Of a stretch of 64,000 nt of DNA, positions 18,168-26,539 are shown in pieces. Source of the DNA: Microbacterium sp. BK668 (GTDB taxonomy: Bacteria; Actinomycetota; Actinomycetes; Actinomycetales; Microbacteriaceae); the NCBI RefSeq assembly GCF_004362195.1, contig NZ_SNWG01000001.1, positions 1,736,001 through 1,800,000 of the forward strand. Reading direction: 5' to 3'. A model generated the notes under the pieces. The model had not been told where the DNA came from and did not search any database. It was given only the letters and a program-made list of their open reading frames with translations. The translations under genes and the position numbers were made by a program. How positions within the stretch are numbered: position 1 is the first letter of the stretch; the number at the start of each line of letters is the position of its first letter.

Positions 18168-18818
18168 ATGGTGGTCGCAGTGGTCGTGCGCGCGGTCGAC
18201 CTGCTCGTGCAGCTCGGGCTCATCGGCCTCGGCGCGGCGCTCCTGTTCACCGAGGACGACGCCGCGACGATCGAGGTGCTCTCGCTCTGGTGCCTCCTCG
18301 GGACGCTGTACTGGCTCGCCGCCGTCATAGCCGTCGGCGTCAGCGTGCGCCGGGGCCCGGATCGTGCTCCGCGATGGCTCCGGCACGTGGACGTCCACCC
18401 GATCATCGCGGTCGTGTCGACCACAGCCACGTTCGCCGCGAGTCTGGTCGGCATCGTCGCCGCCAGCGAGCTCCTGCTCCTGCGTGACGATCCCGACTGG
18501 GCGGACTGGGTCGACGCCGTCGGCGTCTGGGCCATGCTCCTGTCGTGGGCGCTCTTCCACTGGGGCTATGCGCGCATCTACGACCGTCGCTTCCGACTCG
18601 CTCCGTCGCCGCCGCCGCTCGTCTTCCCCGGCACCGATCGGCCGCGCCTGGTCGACTTCGTCTACTTCTCCTTCACCAACGCGACGACCTTCTCGGTGTC
18701 GGACGTGCTCGTCCAGACGAGCCGCATGCGGTGGACCGTCGTCTGGCACACGACCTTCAGCTTCTTCCTCAACGCCCTGATCATCGTGCTCGCCTTCAGC
18801 ACGATCCTCGACGCCTGA
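18168..18818 (+). CDS. DUF1345 family membrane protein
   Basis: 216 residues with about five hydrophobic segments. A re-entrant-looking stretch near residues 163-180 (YFSFTNATTFSVSD) between two helices resembles the pore loop of two-helix ion channels, a feature of DUF1345 proteins, but no K+-selectivity GYG is present. Function unknown; ion conductance is only a suggestion. The stop codon lies inside the first copy of a 43-bp tandem repeat. Confidence 0.75.
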   Translation: MVVAVVVRAVDLLVQLGLIGLGAALLFTEDDAATIEVLSLWCLLGTLYWLAAVIAVGVSVRRGPDRAPRWLRHVDVHPIIAVVSTTATFAASLVGIVAASELLLLRDDPDWADWVDAVGVWAMLLSWALFHWGYARIYDRRFRLAPSPPPLVFPGTDRPRLVDFVYFSFTNATTFSVSDVLVQTSRMRWTVVWHTTFSFFLNALIIVLAFSTILDA

Positions 18819-18910
18819 CGAGGCATCCGACACCCGCGTCGGCGAAGACCGCAACCCCTGACGCGGCATCCGATACCCGCGTCGGCGAAGACCCGCAACC
18901 CCTGACGCGG
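18814..18910 (+). repeat. Tandem 43/44-bp direct repeat (two copies plus a 10-nt partial)
   Basis: Copies at 18814-18856 and 18857-18900, with a third partial start at 18901-18910, differ at a few positions. Copy 1 includes the DUF1345 stop codon. An 8-bp inverted repeat (CCCGCGTC at 18876-18883 and GACGCGGG at 18904-18911) could form a weak hairpin, possibly a terminator. Confidence 0.8.
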
Positions 18911-18965
18911 GGCCGCCCGCCCGGCATACCGTGGACAGCACCCATCGGTCGGAGGACGGTTCGCG

Positions 18966-20168
18966 ATGCCCGAGAACACGACACACCACGAGATCCTGGT
19001 GATCGGCGGCGGCAACGGAGGGATCTCGGTCGCCGCGCGCCTGCGCCGGCTGGGCATCGACGACATCGCCATCGTCGAGCCGCGGGAGCAGCACCTCTAC
19101 CAGCCGCTGTTCTCGCACGTGGCGGGAGGCACCGCTCGCGCCGCCATCACGGTGCGGCCGCAGCGCGACGTCATGCCGAAGGGGGTGGAGTGGATCCGCG
19201 GCCGCGTGTCTTCGATCGACCCCGACGCGAGCAGCGTGACCCTCGAGGACGATCGTCGCGTCACCTACGAGCACCTCATCGTGTGTCCCGGCATCCAGCA
19301 CGACTGGGACAGCGTCCCGGGGCTGCAGCAGGCGCTCGCGGCGCCCAATGTCGCCTCTCACTACGAGCACGATCTGGCGGCCAAGGCGTCGCTCCTTCTG
19401 CGCGACCTCCGCTCCGGTACGGTCGTCTTCACCCAGCCGCCCGGCCCGGCGTCGTGCGCGGGCGCCTCGCAGAAGCCGATGTACCAGGCGTGCGACTACT
19501 GGCGGGCCACCGGCGTCCGCGACGGCATCCGGGTCATCATGGTCGTCCCCACCCACACCGTGTTCGGCATCCCGGCGTTCGATCGGGAGCTCGAGCGCAA
19601 GATCTCCGAGTACGGCATCGAGCTGCGCACCGACAGCGAGCTGCTGGAAGTGGATGCCGAGTCCTCCGAGGTCGTCATCGGCGGTCCCGAGGGCACCGAG
19701 CGCATCCGCTACGACGTCCTGAACGCTGTCCCACCGCAGTCGGCGCCGGATTGGCTGGCCGCCACCCCGCTCGTCGCGCCCGGCGACGAGGGCGGCTTCG
19801 TCGAGGTCGACACGCGCACGCTCCGCCACCCCCGCTACGGCAACGTGTGGGCGCTCGGGGATGCGGCGGCCACGACGAACTCGAAGTGCGGCGGCGCGCT
19901 GCGCAAGCAGACCTACGTCCTCGCGAAGAACCTCGCCGCGGTGCGTAAGGGGCAGCAGCCGCGGTGGGAGTACGACACCTACTCCGTCTGCCCCTTCACC
20001 GTGTCGCGCTCGACCGTGGTGTGGGCGGAGTTCGACGCTCAAGGGCAGCTCAAACCCACGATCCCCTTCCTCAAGACCATGTACCGCGAGAACCGGCTGG
20101 CCTGGATCGCCGATCGCCACGTCCTGCCCTGGGTGTACTGGAACCTGATCCTCAAGGGCCTCGTGTGA
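18966..20168 (+). CDS. Sulfide:quinone oxidoreductase-like FAD protein
   Basis: 400 residues. FAD-binding GGGNGG near 14-19, the quinone/flavin motif YQPLFSHVAGG, the second FAD motif ALGDAA near 298, and Cys residues near 164, 174 and 306 (SCAGAS, QACDYW, SKCGGAL) that match the redox cysteines of sulfide:quinone oxidoreductases. It would oxidise sulfide or a persulfide and pass electrons to the quinone pool at the membrane face. GGAGGA at 18951-18956 precedes the ATG by 9 nt, and a TACCGT -10-like box lies at 18927-18932. No rhodanese or persulfide dioxygenase gene is adjacent. Confidence 0.82.
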   Translation: MPENTTHHEILVIGGGNGGISVAARLRRLGIDDIAIVEPREQHLYQPLFSHVAGGTARAAITVRPQRDVMPKGVEWIRGRVSSIDPDASSVTLEDDRRVTYEHLIVCPGIQHDWDSVPGLQQALAAPNVASHYEHDLAAKASLLLRDLRSGTVVFTQPPGPASCAGASQKPMYQACDYWRATGVRDGIRVIMVVPTHTVFGIPAFDRELERKISEYGIELRTDSELLEVDAESSEVVIGGPEGTERIRYDVLNAVPPQSAPDWLAATPLVAPGDEGGFVEVDTRTLRHPRYGNVWALGDAAATTNSKCGGALRKQTYVLAKNLAAVRKGQQPRWEYDTYSVCPFTVSRSTVVWAEFDAQGQLKPTIPFLKTMYRENRLAWIADRHVLPWVYWNLILKGLV

Positions 20169-20185
20169 CCCGCGGCATCCGTCCC

Positions 20186-20761
20186 TCAGCCGTAGCGGTA
20201 ATGGTCGGACGACGTGTTGATCCACGCGGCGAACCGGCGCGCCTCTGACGCGTCCTGCGGCGCGACCGGCGTCAGCCACAGCTGCCCGCCGCCCTCGACG
20301 GCGAGGAACACCGCCTGCCGGTCCATCCGCCCGAACTGGCGCGGTGTCAGGGGACCCTGCGGCGTGAAGAGGGCCCGTGCCCGGACGGCCTCCGGCAGCG
20401 ACGGCCGTCGGGCGAGGTCGGCGACCGTCGCGACCACGGCCGTGAGCCCGCCGACCGGCTGACTCAGATCTCCCAGGTGGATCCACCGCCCGTCCACGAC
20501 GATGCCGCCGAACGCGTCCTCGCCGCCGCTGAACCGGGTCTGCCTGGTCCAGCGCCGGCCGTCCCACCACCGCTGCCGCCCGCGACCGTCGTCGTACCAG
20601 CCGGCTGCGACCGGCGTCGAAGACGGGGGAATCGCGTCCGAGCGCACCTCGACGCCGAACCCGCCGAAATCGGCGTAGTCCTGCGTCCAGCGCGCGCCGT
20701 CCCACCAGCGCAGCTTGCCGGTGCCGTCGTCGTACCAGCCGGGTTCGGCCTCGGTGCCCAT
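20186..20761 (-). CDS. DUF2510 domain protein (two domains)
   Basis: 191 residues. Two DUF2510 modules, each with the WYDDG...WWDG.RWT pattern, occupy about 6-25 and 45-65; the rest is a small mixed domain with no transmembrane helix, unlike most DUF2510 proteins that end in a membrane anchor. Function unknown. I start at the ATG at 20761 because DUF2510 proteins open this way and a leaderless -10 (TAGCCT) lies 7 nt upstream; an ATG 8 codons further up is possible. Confidence 0.72.
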   Translation of the reverse strand: MGTEAEPGWYDDGTGKLRWWDGARWTQDYADFGGFGVEVRSDAIPPSSTPVAAGWYDDGRGRQRWWDGRRWTRQTRFSGGEDAFGGIVVDGRWIHLGDLSQPVGGLTAVVATVADLARRPSLPEAVRARALFTPQGPLTPRQFGRMDRQAVFLAVEGGGQLWLTPVAPQDASEARRFAAWINTSSDHYRYG

Positions 20762-20774
20762 GGCGACGAGGCTA
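20759..20774 (-). promoter_or_regulatory. Leaderless promoter, TAGCCT-N7-ATG
   Basis: On the minus strand TAGCCT (20774-20769) is 7 nt from the ATG at 20761; no ribosome binding site is visible. Confidence 0.5.
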
Positions 20775-20837
20775 CCGGGGCCCATGCCGAGCGGGGCAGG
20801 CGATCGCGGGCCGCCATGCCCACGCCGATTGCTAGAG

Positions 20838-20908
20838 CAGGAGAAGGAGCGAGAACAGGACCTTTCCGACCTCGAATCGCCTGTTCTCGCGTCTTCTCCT
20901 GTTCTCGA
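20838..20908. repeat. Long near-perfect inverted repeat with a third copy of its inner arm
   Basis: Arms 20838-20859 and 20880-20901 are 22 bp long and match at 20 positions, with a 20-nt loop. The inner decamer CGAGAACAGG occurs at 20850-20859, inverted at 20880-20889 and again at 20899-20908. The element lies between two minus-strand genes, after the stop of the Pro/Glu-rich ORF. No T-run flanks it, so it is not a textbook terminator. Confidence 0.85.
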
Positions 20909-20956
20909 GCCGGCAGCCCTCGCAACGACGGCGGCTCGGGACGGGGGCTCCGACGA

Positions 20957-21250
20957 TCAGGTGGCGCTCGGCTCGGTCGGCGAGGGGGCGGGAGTCTCGT
21001 CGGGGCTGGGGGCCAGCGGTTCGTCCGGGGACGGGATGCTCGGCTCCTCCGGATTGGGTGCGAGCGGCTCCGCCGGGTTCGGCGCTGCCGGCTCAGGCGT
21101 CGTCGGATCGGTCCCCGGGGTCGCGGGCGTCAGCGGCGCACCGGGACCGGAGGGCGCCTCGGGAGCTCCGGGCACCTCGCCGGGCGGGGGACCGGAGGGC
21201 CCAGGGCCGGGGTCGCCGGGCAGGGGGACGCCGGGAAGTGTCTCGCTCAT
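20957..21250 (-). CDS. Pro/Glu-rich low-complexity small protein
   Basis: 97 residues, no hydrophobic segment and no Cys. From residue about 45 the chain repeats a Pro-x-Pro-x-(D/E)-E-P theme (EPLAPNPEEP, SIPSPDEPLAP, SPDETPAPSP), giving an acidic, extended Pro-rich tail. GGAG lies 8 nt before the ATG at 21250. I do not recognise a family. Composition alone can create such frames in GC-rich DNA, so coding is plausible rather than certain; regular P/E periodicity and a ribosome binding site argue for it. Confidence 0.5.
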   Translation of the reverse strand: MSETLPGVPLPGDPGPGPSGPPPGEVPGAPEAPSGPGAPLTPATPGTDPTTPEPAAPNPAEPLAPNPEEPSIPSPDEPLAPSPDETPAPSPTEPSAT

Positions 21251-21485
21251 GTGATGCTCCACCTCGTTCCGCACCGGGCGGGCCGGCACTCCTCGAGCCA
21301 GCATGCGGCGTCAACCCAAGCCGGCATAGGGCTTGACGGGCTCTGCCGCGCCGATTAGTCCCGAGCCGGCGGGCCCCCCTGATGCCGTCCGCCCGATCCG
21401 GCGATGACGCGCCGCCGCGGAGTGTGCCACGCCCGCCGTGTCGCCCGCAGCTCGTGCGGACGGCATCGCCGGTGGGGGATCGACA

Positions 21486-21527
21486 GACGACGGATGCCGC
21501 GACCCGGGGGCCGCGGCATCCGTCGTC
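21486..21527 (-). terminator. Strong hairpin at the end of the msrB-msrA operon
   Basis: Perfect 16-bp arms (21486-21501 and 21512-21527) containing GGATGCCGCG and CGCGGCATCC, with a 10-nt loop, 10 nt beyond the msrA stop codon. No T-run follows. Confidence 0.75.
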
Positions 21528-21537
21528 CTCTCGTGCC

Positions 21538-22098
21538 TCAGGCCGTGGCGCCGGCCTCGCTGCGCCTGGGCAGCACCCATCCCGCACGAGGGAAGTGGCA
21601 GGTGTAGCCGTTCGGGTACTTGATGAGGTAGTCCTGGTGCTCCGGCTCGGCCTCCCAGAACGGGCCTGCGGGCTCGATCGTCGTGACGGCACGGCCAGGC
21701 CAGAGCCCGGAGGCGTCGACGTCGGCGATCGTCTCGCGGGCGACCCGCTCCTGCTCGGGGGAGAGGGGGAAGATCGCCGAGCGGTAGCTCGTGCCGATGT
21801 CGTTGCCCTGACGGTTGAGAGTCGACGGGTCGTGGATCTGGAAGAAGAACGCCAGGATGTCGCGGTACGACGTCGTGCTCGGGTCGAACACGATCTCGAC
21901 CGCCTCGGCGTGGCCCGGGTGGTTTCGGTAGGTCGCATGGTCGTTGCGGCCCCCCGTGTAGCCCACGCGCGTGCTCAGCACGCCGGGCTGGCGACGGATG
22001 AGATCCTCCATGCCCCAGAAACATCCGCCCGCGAGGACGGCCGTCTCGGTGCCGGGGTTCTGGGTGACGGTTCCGGTGTCGGTGGGTCCGCTGGTCAT
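21538..22098 (-). CDS. msrA: Peptide-methionine (S)-S-oxide reductase MsrA
   Basis: 186 residues with the catalytic GGCFWGME (Cys26), the conserved YTGG and HAEAVEI segments, and a C-terminal YTCHF that may supply a resolving Cys. It reduces the S epimer of methionine sulfoxide in proteins, using thioredoxin. The ATG at 22098 overlaps the msrB stop (ATGA), so MsrA and MsrB are made together and cover both sulfoxide epimers. A 16-bp-arm hairpin follows the gene. Confidence 0.95.
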   Translation of the reverse strand: MTSGPTDTGTVTQNPGTETAVLAGGCFWGMEDLIRRQPGVLSTRVGYTGGRNDHATYRNHPGHAEAVEIVFDPSTTSYRDILAFFFQIHDPSTLNRQGNDIGTSYRSAIFPLSPEQERVARETIADVDASGLWPGRAVTTIEPAGPFWEAEPEHQDYLIKYPNGYTCHFPRAGWVLPRRSEAGATA

Positions 22099-22574
22099 GA
22101 TGCGTTCTCCTGCGAGTGGGTGTCGGTGGTGTCGAAGAGGCTGCGGTACCGGCCGTAGCCCTGGTCGTCGAGCTCGGCGACGGGGATGAACCGCATCGAG
22201 GCTGAGTTCATGCAGTATCTCAGGCCGCCGGCATCCCGAGGGCCGTCGTGGAACACGTGGCCCAGGTGACTGTCGGCGCCCGAGGAGCGGACCTCGGTGC
22301 GGGGGACGAGGAGCTTCCAATCGGTCTTCGTCGTAACGGCGTCCGGCTCGATGGGACGGGTGAAGCTCGGCCATCCGGTGCCGCTGTCGTACTTGTCGTG
22401 CGATGAGAACAGCGGCTGGCCGGACACGACATCGACGTAGATGCCGGCCTCGTGATTGTTCCAGTAGGCATTGCGGAAGGGCGGCTCCGTGCCGTCCTCC
22501 TGCGTCACGCGGTACTGGGTGTCGGTGAGGCGGCTGACCGCCTCGGGGGTCCTGCGGTAGTCGTGGTCTCCCAC
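22095..22574 (-). CDS. msrB: Peptide-methionine (R)-S-oxide reductase MsrB, one-Cys form
   Basis: 159 residues. The MsrB core is clear: [20 protein letters not shown] and the catalytic [11 protein letters not shown] with Cys121. Both zinc-binding CxxC pairs of common MsrBs are replaced, and the Cys often found before GWPSF is Thr. Cys121 is the only cysteine, so no intramolecular disulfide can form and regeneration must be direct, as in one-Cys enzymes. The start is the GTG at 22574 preceded by AAGGAGG; the longer frame has no signal for a start. Confidence 0.92.
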   Translation of the reverse strand: MGDHDYRRTPEAVSRLTDTQYRVTQEDGTEPPFRNAYWNNHEAGIYVDVVSGQPLFSSHDKYDSGTGWPSFTRPIEPDAVTTKTDWKLLVPRTEVRSSGADSHLGHVFHDGPRDAGGLRYCMNSASMRFIPVAELDDQGYGRYRSLFDTTDTHSQENAS

Positions 22575-22713
22575 GGTCTCCTCCTTACTCGGCGTCGCTG
22601 GCTGCGGCGTCACTGGGAAGAACGGATGCCTGCCCGGTTTTGGTCCCGCGAAGCTGGGAGCGCGCCGTGAGTTCTCGCCCGCTCCCGCCGACGGGGCCCT
22701 GTGGGCCACGACG

Positions 22714-24504
22714 TCACTGCCCGGCGCTGCTCAGCACGTCGGTCTCGGCGATCTTCAGCACGCCGCCCTCGTCGACGAAGCGGTAGCTCGTGACCTCCTG
22801 AACGGTGCGGCCGTCCCGGAAGGTGTAGGTGAGGGTCGCCTGGCCGCGATCGGCACCGGTCGCCGAGACCTCCGCGGCCGAAACCGCCTCGACCTCCGAC
22901 CAGAACGCCTCGTAGCCGCCGCGGCCGCCGGCGTGGTTCTGCTGGTAGTCGGCGGTCATGAGCGGCCACGCGCTGTCGCGCTGGCCGGGCATGAGGGCGT
23001 AGTAGGCGACGATCGTCTCGACGACGCGCTGCTCCGGCAAGGCCGGTTGGGGAGCGGGCGTCTCGTCCTCGACCGGCGGCGCGGTCGTGGTCGACGGCTC
23101 TTCCGTCGGCGTCGCCTGCGCGGGTGTGCTCGGCGGGGTCGGTGCCGCGCTCGACGCCGTCGGTCCTTCGCCCAGCGCCTCCGGCCGCAGCATATCGGCG
23201 AGCATCCAGGCGCCGGCGGCGAGAGCCACGAGGAGGATGAGCGCCCCGGCCACGACCCACAGGCGTCTGACGCGGGTTCGGGGCGAGGCCGGGGCCTCGT
23301 CGGCCGGCGCGGTCGGTGCCGGCCTGGACGGTACCGTCGTCGCGGTGGTATCCGTGGGCGCGGCAGCGACGGACCGGCTCAACGGCTCGGTCTCGGCGGT
23401 CGGAGGTTCGTAGCGGGTCGGCTGATCCACCCGCAGGGTCTCGGCCGTAGGCTCCGCCGGCATGACGGCGGTCAGCGGGGGCTCGGAAGACGCGATGGTC
23501 TCCCGCGTCGGCGGCTCGGCTGCGGCATCCGTCCCCGTCGTCGGCTCGGCGTCATCCCCCGCCGGCGGCTCTCGGTGACCCGCCGCGTCCGGGTCGTCCG
23601 CCTGCGCAGGCTCGAGGCGCTGCGTCGTCCAATCCTCGGGGACGGGAGGCGTGGACGCGAGGACAGCCCGCGGCACCTCGAGGGGTCCCTGCTGGAGTCC
23701 GCTGAGCGCGTCGACGACCGACGCCATGGTGGGCCGTCGCTTCGCCTGGGTCGCGAGCATCCGGCGCAGCAGCGGCGTGAGCGGGCCGGCATTCTTCGGC
23801 GCGGGATAGCCACCGCGGGCGACCCGGTGAAGGAGTGCGATCGGATTGCTCTCGGATCCGAAGGGCGGTTTGCCCTCCGTCATCGCGTAGAGCGTCGAGC
23901 CGAGTGAGAAGACGTCGGAGGCGAAGCTCATCGGCAGGCCGCGCGCCGCCTCCGGCGAGAGGTAGGCCGGTGTGCCGTGGACGAGCCCGGTCGTTGTGAT
24001 GGTGGTGTCGCCGAGGGCGTGCGAGATGCCGAAGTCGCTGATCAGCGCCGAGCCGTCCGCTCCGATGAGGATGTTTCCGGGCTTCACGTCGCGGTGCACG
24101 ATCTTGAGCGCGTGGGCCGCGGCCAGGGCCGATGCGACCTGGGCGCCGATGCGGGCGGTCTCGGACGGCGAGAAGGTCCCGTGCTCGCGCAGCAGCACCG
24201 ACAGCGGGGTCGATTCGACGAGCTGCATGACGATGCAGGGCTGGCCCTCATGCTCGACGACGTCGAAGACCGTGACAGCGTGGGGATGATGCAGTCCTGC
24301 GGTGATGCGCGCCTCTCGCATCGCGCGATCGGTGGCGGTCTGTCGCTCGGCGTCGGTCAGCTCGGGCTGCGCCCGGAGCATCTTGAGCGCGACAGTGCGA
24401 TGGAGCTTCTCGTCCCACGCCTCCCAGACAACCCCCATTCCGCCCGCGCCGAGGAGCCTGACCAGCCGATAGCGGTCGCTGACGAGGGCGGGAGGGGTGC
24501 TCAT
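22714..24504 (-). CDS. Receptor-like Ser/Thr protein kinase (PknB-type) with extracellular NTF2-like domain
   Basis: 596 residues. Kinase domain about 10-270: Gly loop [11 protein letters not shown]-lysine Lys41 in VALKML, catalytic HRDVKPGN near 136, DFG near 156 and a degenerate SPE for APE. A Pro/Thr/Glu-rich linker leads to one transmembrane helix near 413-436, a second Pro/Thr-rich stalk and a C-terminal domain of about 110 residues with an SnoaL/NTF2-like look ([12 protein letters not shown]...). No PASTA repeats, so this is not PknB itself. It probably phosphorylates cytoplasmic targets in response to an external cue. AGGAG precedes the ATG at 24504. Confidence 0.88.
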   Translation of the reverse strand: MSTPPALVSDRYRLVRLLGAGGMGVVWEAWDEKLHRTVALKMLRAQPELTDAERQTATDRAMREARITAGLHHPHAVTVFDVVEHEGQPCIVMQLVESTPLSVLLREHGTFSPSETARIGAQVASALAAAHALKIVHRDVKPGNILIGADGSALISDFGISHALGDTTITTTGLVHGTPAYLSPEAARGLPMSFASDVFSLGSTLYAMTEGKPPFGSESNPIALLHRVARGGYPAPKNAGPLTPLLRRMLATQAKRRPTMASVVDALSGLQQGPLEVPRAVLASTPPVPEDWTTQRLEPAQADDPDAAGHREPPAGDDAEPTTGTDAAAEPPTRETIASSEPPLTAVMPAEPTAETLRVDQPTRYEPPTAETEPLSRSVAAAPTDTTATTVPSRPAPTAPADEAPASPRTRVRRLWVVAGALILLVALAAGAWMLADMLRPEALGEGPTASSAAPTPPSTPAQATPTEEPSTTTAPPVEDETPAPQPALPEQRVVETIVAYYALMPGQRDSAWPLMTADYQQNHAGGRGGYEAFWSEVEAVSAAEVSATGADRGQATLTYTFRDGRTVQEVTSYRFVDEGGVLKIAETDVLSSAGQ

Positions 24505-24729
24505 CGGGGTTTCCGCTCCTTGTGGTTCGTCCCGATGCTCTCGCGTGCGGGACGACCGCATGAGGGGGTTGCGACCCACGCGCCGGTGTGGAAGACCGGT
24601 CCCCGACGCGACGTTCCGGTCCCGCCCGCGACCCCGTCCACCAGCCGCGCGCCGGCTGCGCCTGCGCGAGGGGGAGGATGGAGGCATGGCTGCGGCATCC
24701 GCCCCTCCCGGTCCGGGGAAGACGTCATC
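24505..24729. other. Intergenic region between kinase and EVE-like remnant
   Basis: This 225-nt stretch holds the upstream region of the kinase gene on the minus strand. I see no convincing promoter hexamers, RNA or additional ORF. Confidence 0.4.
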
Positions 24730-24935
24730 ATGGGGTGGAACCCCGGCCTGTGGAACGAGTGGCCGGGCGGCTACGCCGCCGTGGTGCGCCGTGTCGCGGG
24801 CGGCACCCCCCACCTGACGCAGTGGTCGGTGGGCGCTCGCCGCGAGGTCGAGCCGGGAACGGATGCCTGGCTCCTGCGGCAGGGCGGCTCCTACGGCATC
24901 ATCGGCCGCGGCGTGATCCTCACGCGCGCGGCTCC
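24730..24935 (+). pseudogene. Truncated EVE-like N-terminal domain (HNH/restriction-type protein remnant)
   Basis: Translation from the ATG gives WNPGLWNEWPGGY, then QWSVGARREVEPGTDAWLL and GIIGRGVI. This is the N-terminal EVE-like module that in actinobacteria usually precedes an HNH nuclease or modified-base reader. After about 67 codons the homology stops abruptly at a 28-bp tandem duplication of the 3' end of the convergent aminotransferase gene, and the frame then runs on antisense to that gene. No nuclease part is present. Read as a deletion remnant; family recall is from memory and unverified. Confidence 0.6.
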
Positions 24936-24988
24936 GCGGCAGACGACCGGTTACCGCAGCTCCGCGGCAGACGACCGGTCACCGCAGC
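24933..24988. repeat. 28-bp tandem duplication at the aminotransferase 3' end
   Basis: Units 24933-24960 and 24961-24988 differ at one base. The inner copy contains the real stop codon (TGA) of the minus-strand aminotransferase; the outer copy repeats the same codons with TAA. The outer copy coincides with the break point of the EVE-like remnant. Confidence 0.85.
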
Positions 24989-26154
24989 TCGGCGGCCACC
25001 TCGAGGACGTGGGGGATCGCGCGCTCGATCGTGTCCATGGTCGCCGTCAGGGACACCCGGAAGTGATGTGGCTGGTCGAAGAGCGTTCCCGGCATGAGAT
25101 AGACGTTCCGCTTCTCGAGAGCGGCGCAGAACTCCCGGGCGCTTCCACCGGGCGCGCGGCCCCACAGGTAGAAGGTGCCTTCCGGCTTGGTGATCTCGAC
25201 GCCCGCACCGCTCAGGGCGCTGTACATGCGGTCGCGCTTGCGCGTGAGCTCCGCCATGTCGAGCGACACCGTCTCCAGCGCCGGCGCGGCGTACTGCATG
25301 ATCGCGTCCGGGAAGCCCCAGCCGACGGCGAGCCCGATCGGCATGAGGGCCGCCCGCAGCTCGGCGCGCTCGGCGGCCGGCAGGAGCGGCGACAGCGCGA
25401 GATACCCGAGGCGCTGTCCGGGTGCGAGCATGACCTTCGCGTAGCTGTAGTCGATCGCCGTCGAGGCATAGAATCCCGCGGGGCTTTCGAACCCGACCCC
25501 GGGAAAGCGGATCCGCCGGTACGGCTCGTCCGAGAGGATCCAGATGCGGCGGCCGTTCGCCTGCGACGCCCCTTCCAGCACGTCGGCCAGCGCCTCCCAC
25601 GCCGCCCGGGGATAGACGCGACCGGTGGGGTTCGCGGGAGAGTTGACGATCACGATGCGCGTGCGCGGGGTGATGGCGCGGGCGATGGCCTCGACATCCA
25701 GGTCGAAGCTCCCCTCCGCGAGGGCGGCCCGCACCGGCACGAGGTTCGCCGCATGCAGCATCGGCTCGTAGCAGAACCAGCCCGGCACGGGGATCACGAC
25801 CTCGTCGCCGGCGTCGGCGAGCAGCGCGAAGGCGAGTGACATCGCGCCGAAGGCGCCCTGCGTCATCGCGATGTCGTCGGCCTGGAAGGGGAGGCCCAGC
25901 TCCTCTCGAAGGCCCGCGGCGACAGCATCCTGAGCGCCCCGCTCGCTCGTCTTGTACGCGAACCAGTCGACCGATCGCGGGTCGATCTGCGCGCGGATGG
26001 CGGTGGAGAGCGCTGGGAGGGGGAACTCGTGCGGATTGCCGAACGTCATGTCGAGCGCGTCGGGATCGGCCGTCAGGGCCTGCATGCGGGCGAGGTAGTC
26101 CGTCACGACGTCGACCGAGGCCTTCGCCGCGGTCGCGCGCATCGACATCACCAT
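24979..26154 (-). CDS. Pyridoxal-phosphate aminotransferase class I/II (aspartate aminotransferase-like)
   Basis: 391 residues. Fold type I aminotransferase features: the GAFGAM cofactor loop, NSPANPTG, SDEPYRRI, and YSYAKVML in place of the usual SFSK segment with the cofactor lysine, then GQRLGYLALS with the substrate Arg. It moves an amino group between an amino acid and a 2-oxo acid; the substrate is unknown. Four in-frame ATGs lie near the start; I choose 26154 because GAGGG precedes it by about 8 nt. The last codons and stop are duplicated immediately downstream. Confidence 0.87.
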   Translation of the reverse strand: MVMSMRATAAKASVDVVTDYLARMQALTADPDALDMTFGNPHEFPLPALSTAIRAQIDPRSVDWFAYKTSERGAQDAVAAGLREELGLPFQADDIAMTQGAFGAMSLAFALLADAGDEVVIPVPGWFCYEPMLHAANLVPVRAALAEGSFDLDVEAIARAITPRTRIVIVNSPANPTGRVYPRAAWEALADVLEGASQANGRRIWILSDEPYRRIRFPGVGFESPAGFYASTAIDYSYAKVMLAPGQRLGYLALSPLLPAAERAELRAALMPIGLAVGWGFPDAIMQYAAPALETVSLDMAELTRKRDRMYSALSGAGVEITKPEGTFYLWGRAPGGSAREFCAALEKRNVYLMPGTLFDQPHHFRVSLTATMDTIERAIPHVLEVAAELR

Positions 26155-26257
26155 GGCAATCACCCTCGTCCCAAGAAAGGATGGCAAGCGATGCGGTCAG
26201 GATCCCAGCGGCGACCGGCCTCGTCAACAGGCCCTTCTGCGGTGAGGCGAAGACGAA

Positions 26258-26294
26258 GGGGTGCTTCGCCGGCGGGAAAGCGGCGAAGCACCCC
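26258..26294 (-). terminator. Perfect 14-bp-arm hairpin after a gene remnant
   Basis: GGGGTGCTTCGCCG (26258-26271) and its exact complement (26281-26294) enclose a 9-nt loop. It lies 12 nt beyond the stop codon of the remnant ORF at 26306 and is followed on the minus strand by a pyrimidine-rich stretch. Confidence 0.75.
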
Positions 26295-26305
26295 GATGGC
26301 GGAGA

Positions 26306-26437
26306 TCAGAACGTGTAGACCTGACCGGCCGTGAGCGAGTGCAGGATGCCGTCGCTGTTCACGCCGGAGCCGACCGATAACGCGACGCCGTTCACCTCGG
26401 CGTCCGGGAAGTTCGCCCCTGGGCGATGCCGCCGCAT
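26306..26437 (-). pseudogene. C-terminal remnant of an unidentified gene, with its terminator
   Basis: A 43-codon minus-strand frame, too short for normal calling, ends in SVGSGVNSDGILH and AGQVYTF then TGA. The residues from about 7 onward look like the end of a larger beta-rich protein rather than a free peptide: the first codons (MRRHRPG) are composition noise, there is no ribosome binding site, and a perfect terminator hairpin follows 12 nt after the stop. I do not recognise the parent family. It may instead be a small gene; confidence is limited. Confidence 0.45.
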
Positions 26438-26450
26438 GAAAGGAAGGGGA

Positions 26451-26468
26451 CGGATGCCGCAGCATCCG
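26451..26468 (-). terminator. Short GGATGC-armed hairpin downstream of the LuxR gene
   Basis: CGGATGC, loop CGCA, GCATCCG, about 70 nt beyond the LuxR stop codon. It shares 19 of its bases with the hairpin at 32782-32809. Confidence 0.5.
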
Positions 26469-26539
26469 CTCACAGCCTCTGTGCGCGCGGTGCGAGCGCC
26501 GGGCGGGGAGGGCCAGGGTGCCGGGTGTCGGCAGTCGCG

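Noticed and set aside
24730..24935. Functional restriction or modified-DNA defence gene
   Set aside because: Only a truncated EVE-like N-terminal module remains; no nuclease or methylase part is nearby.
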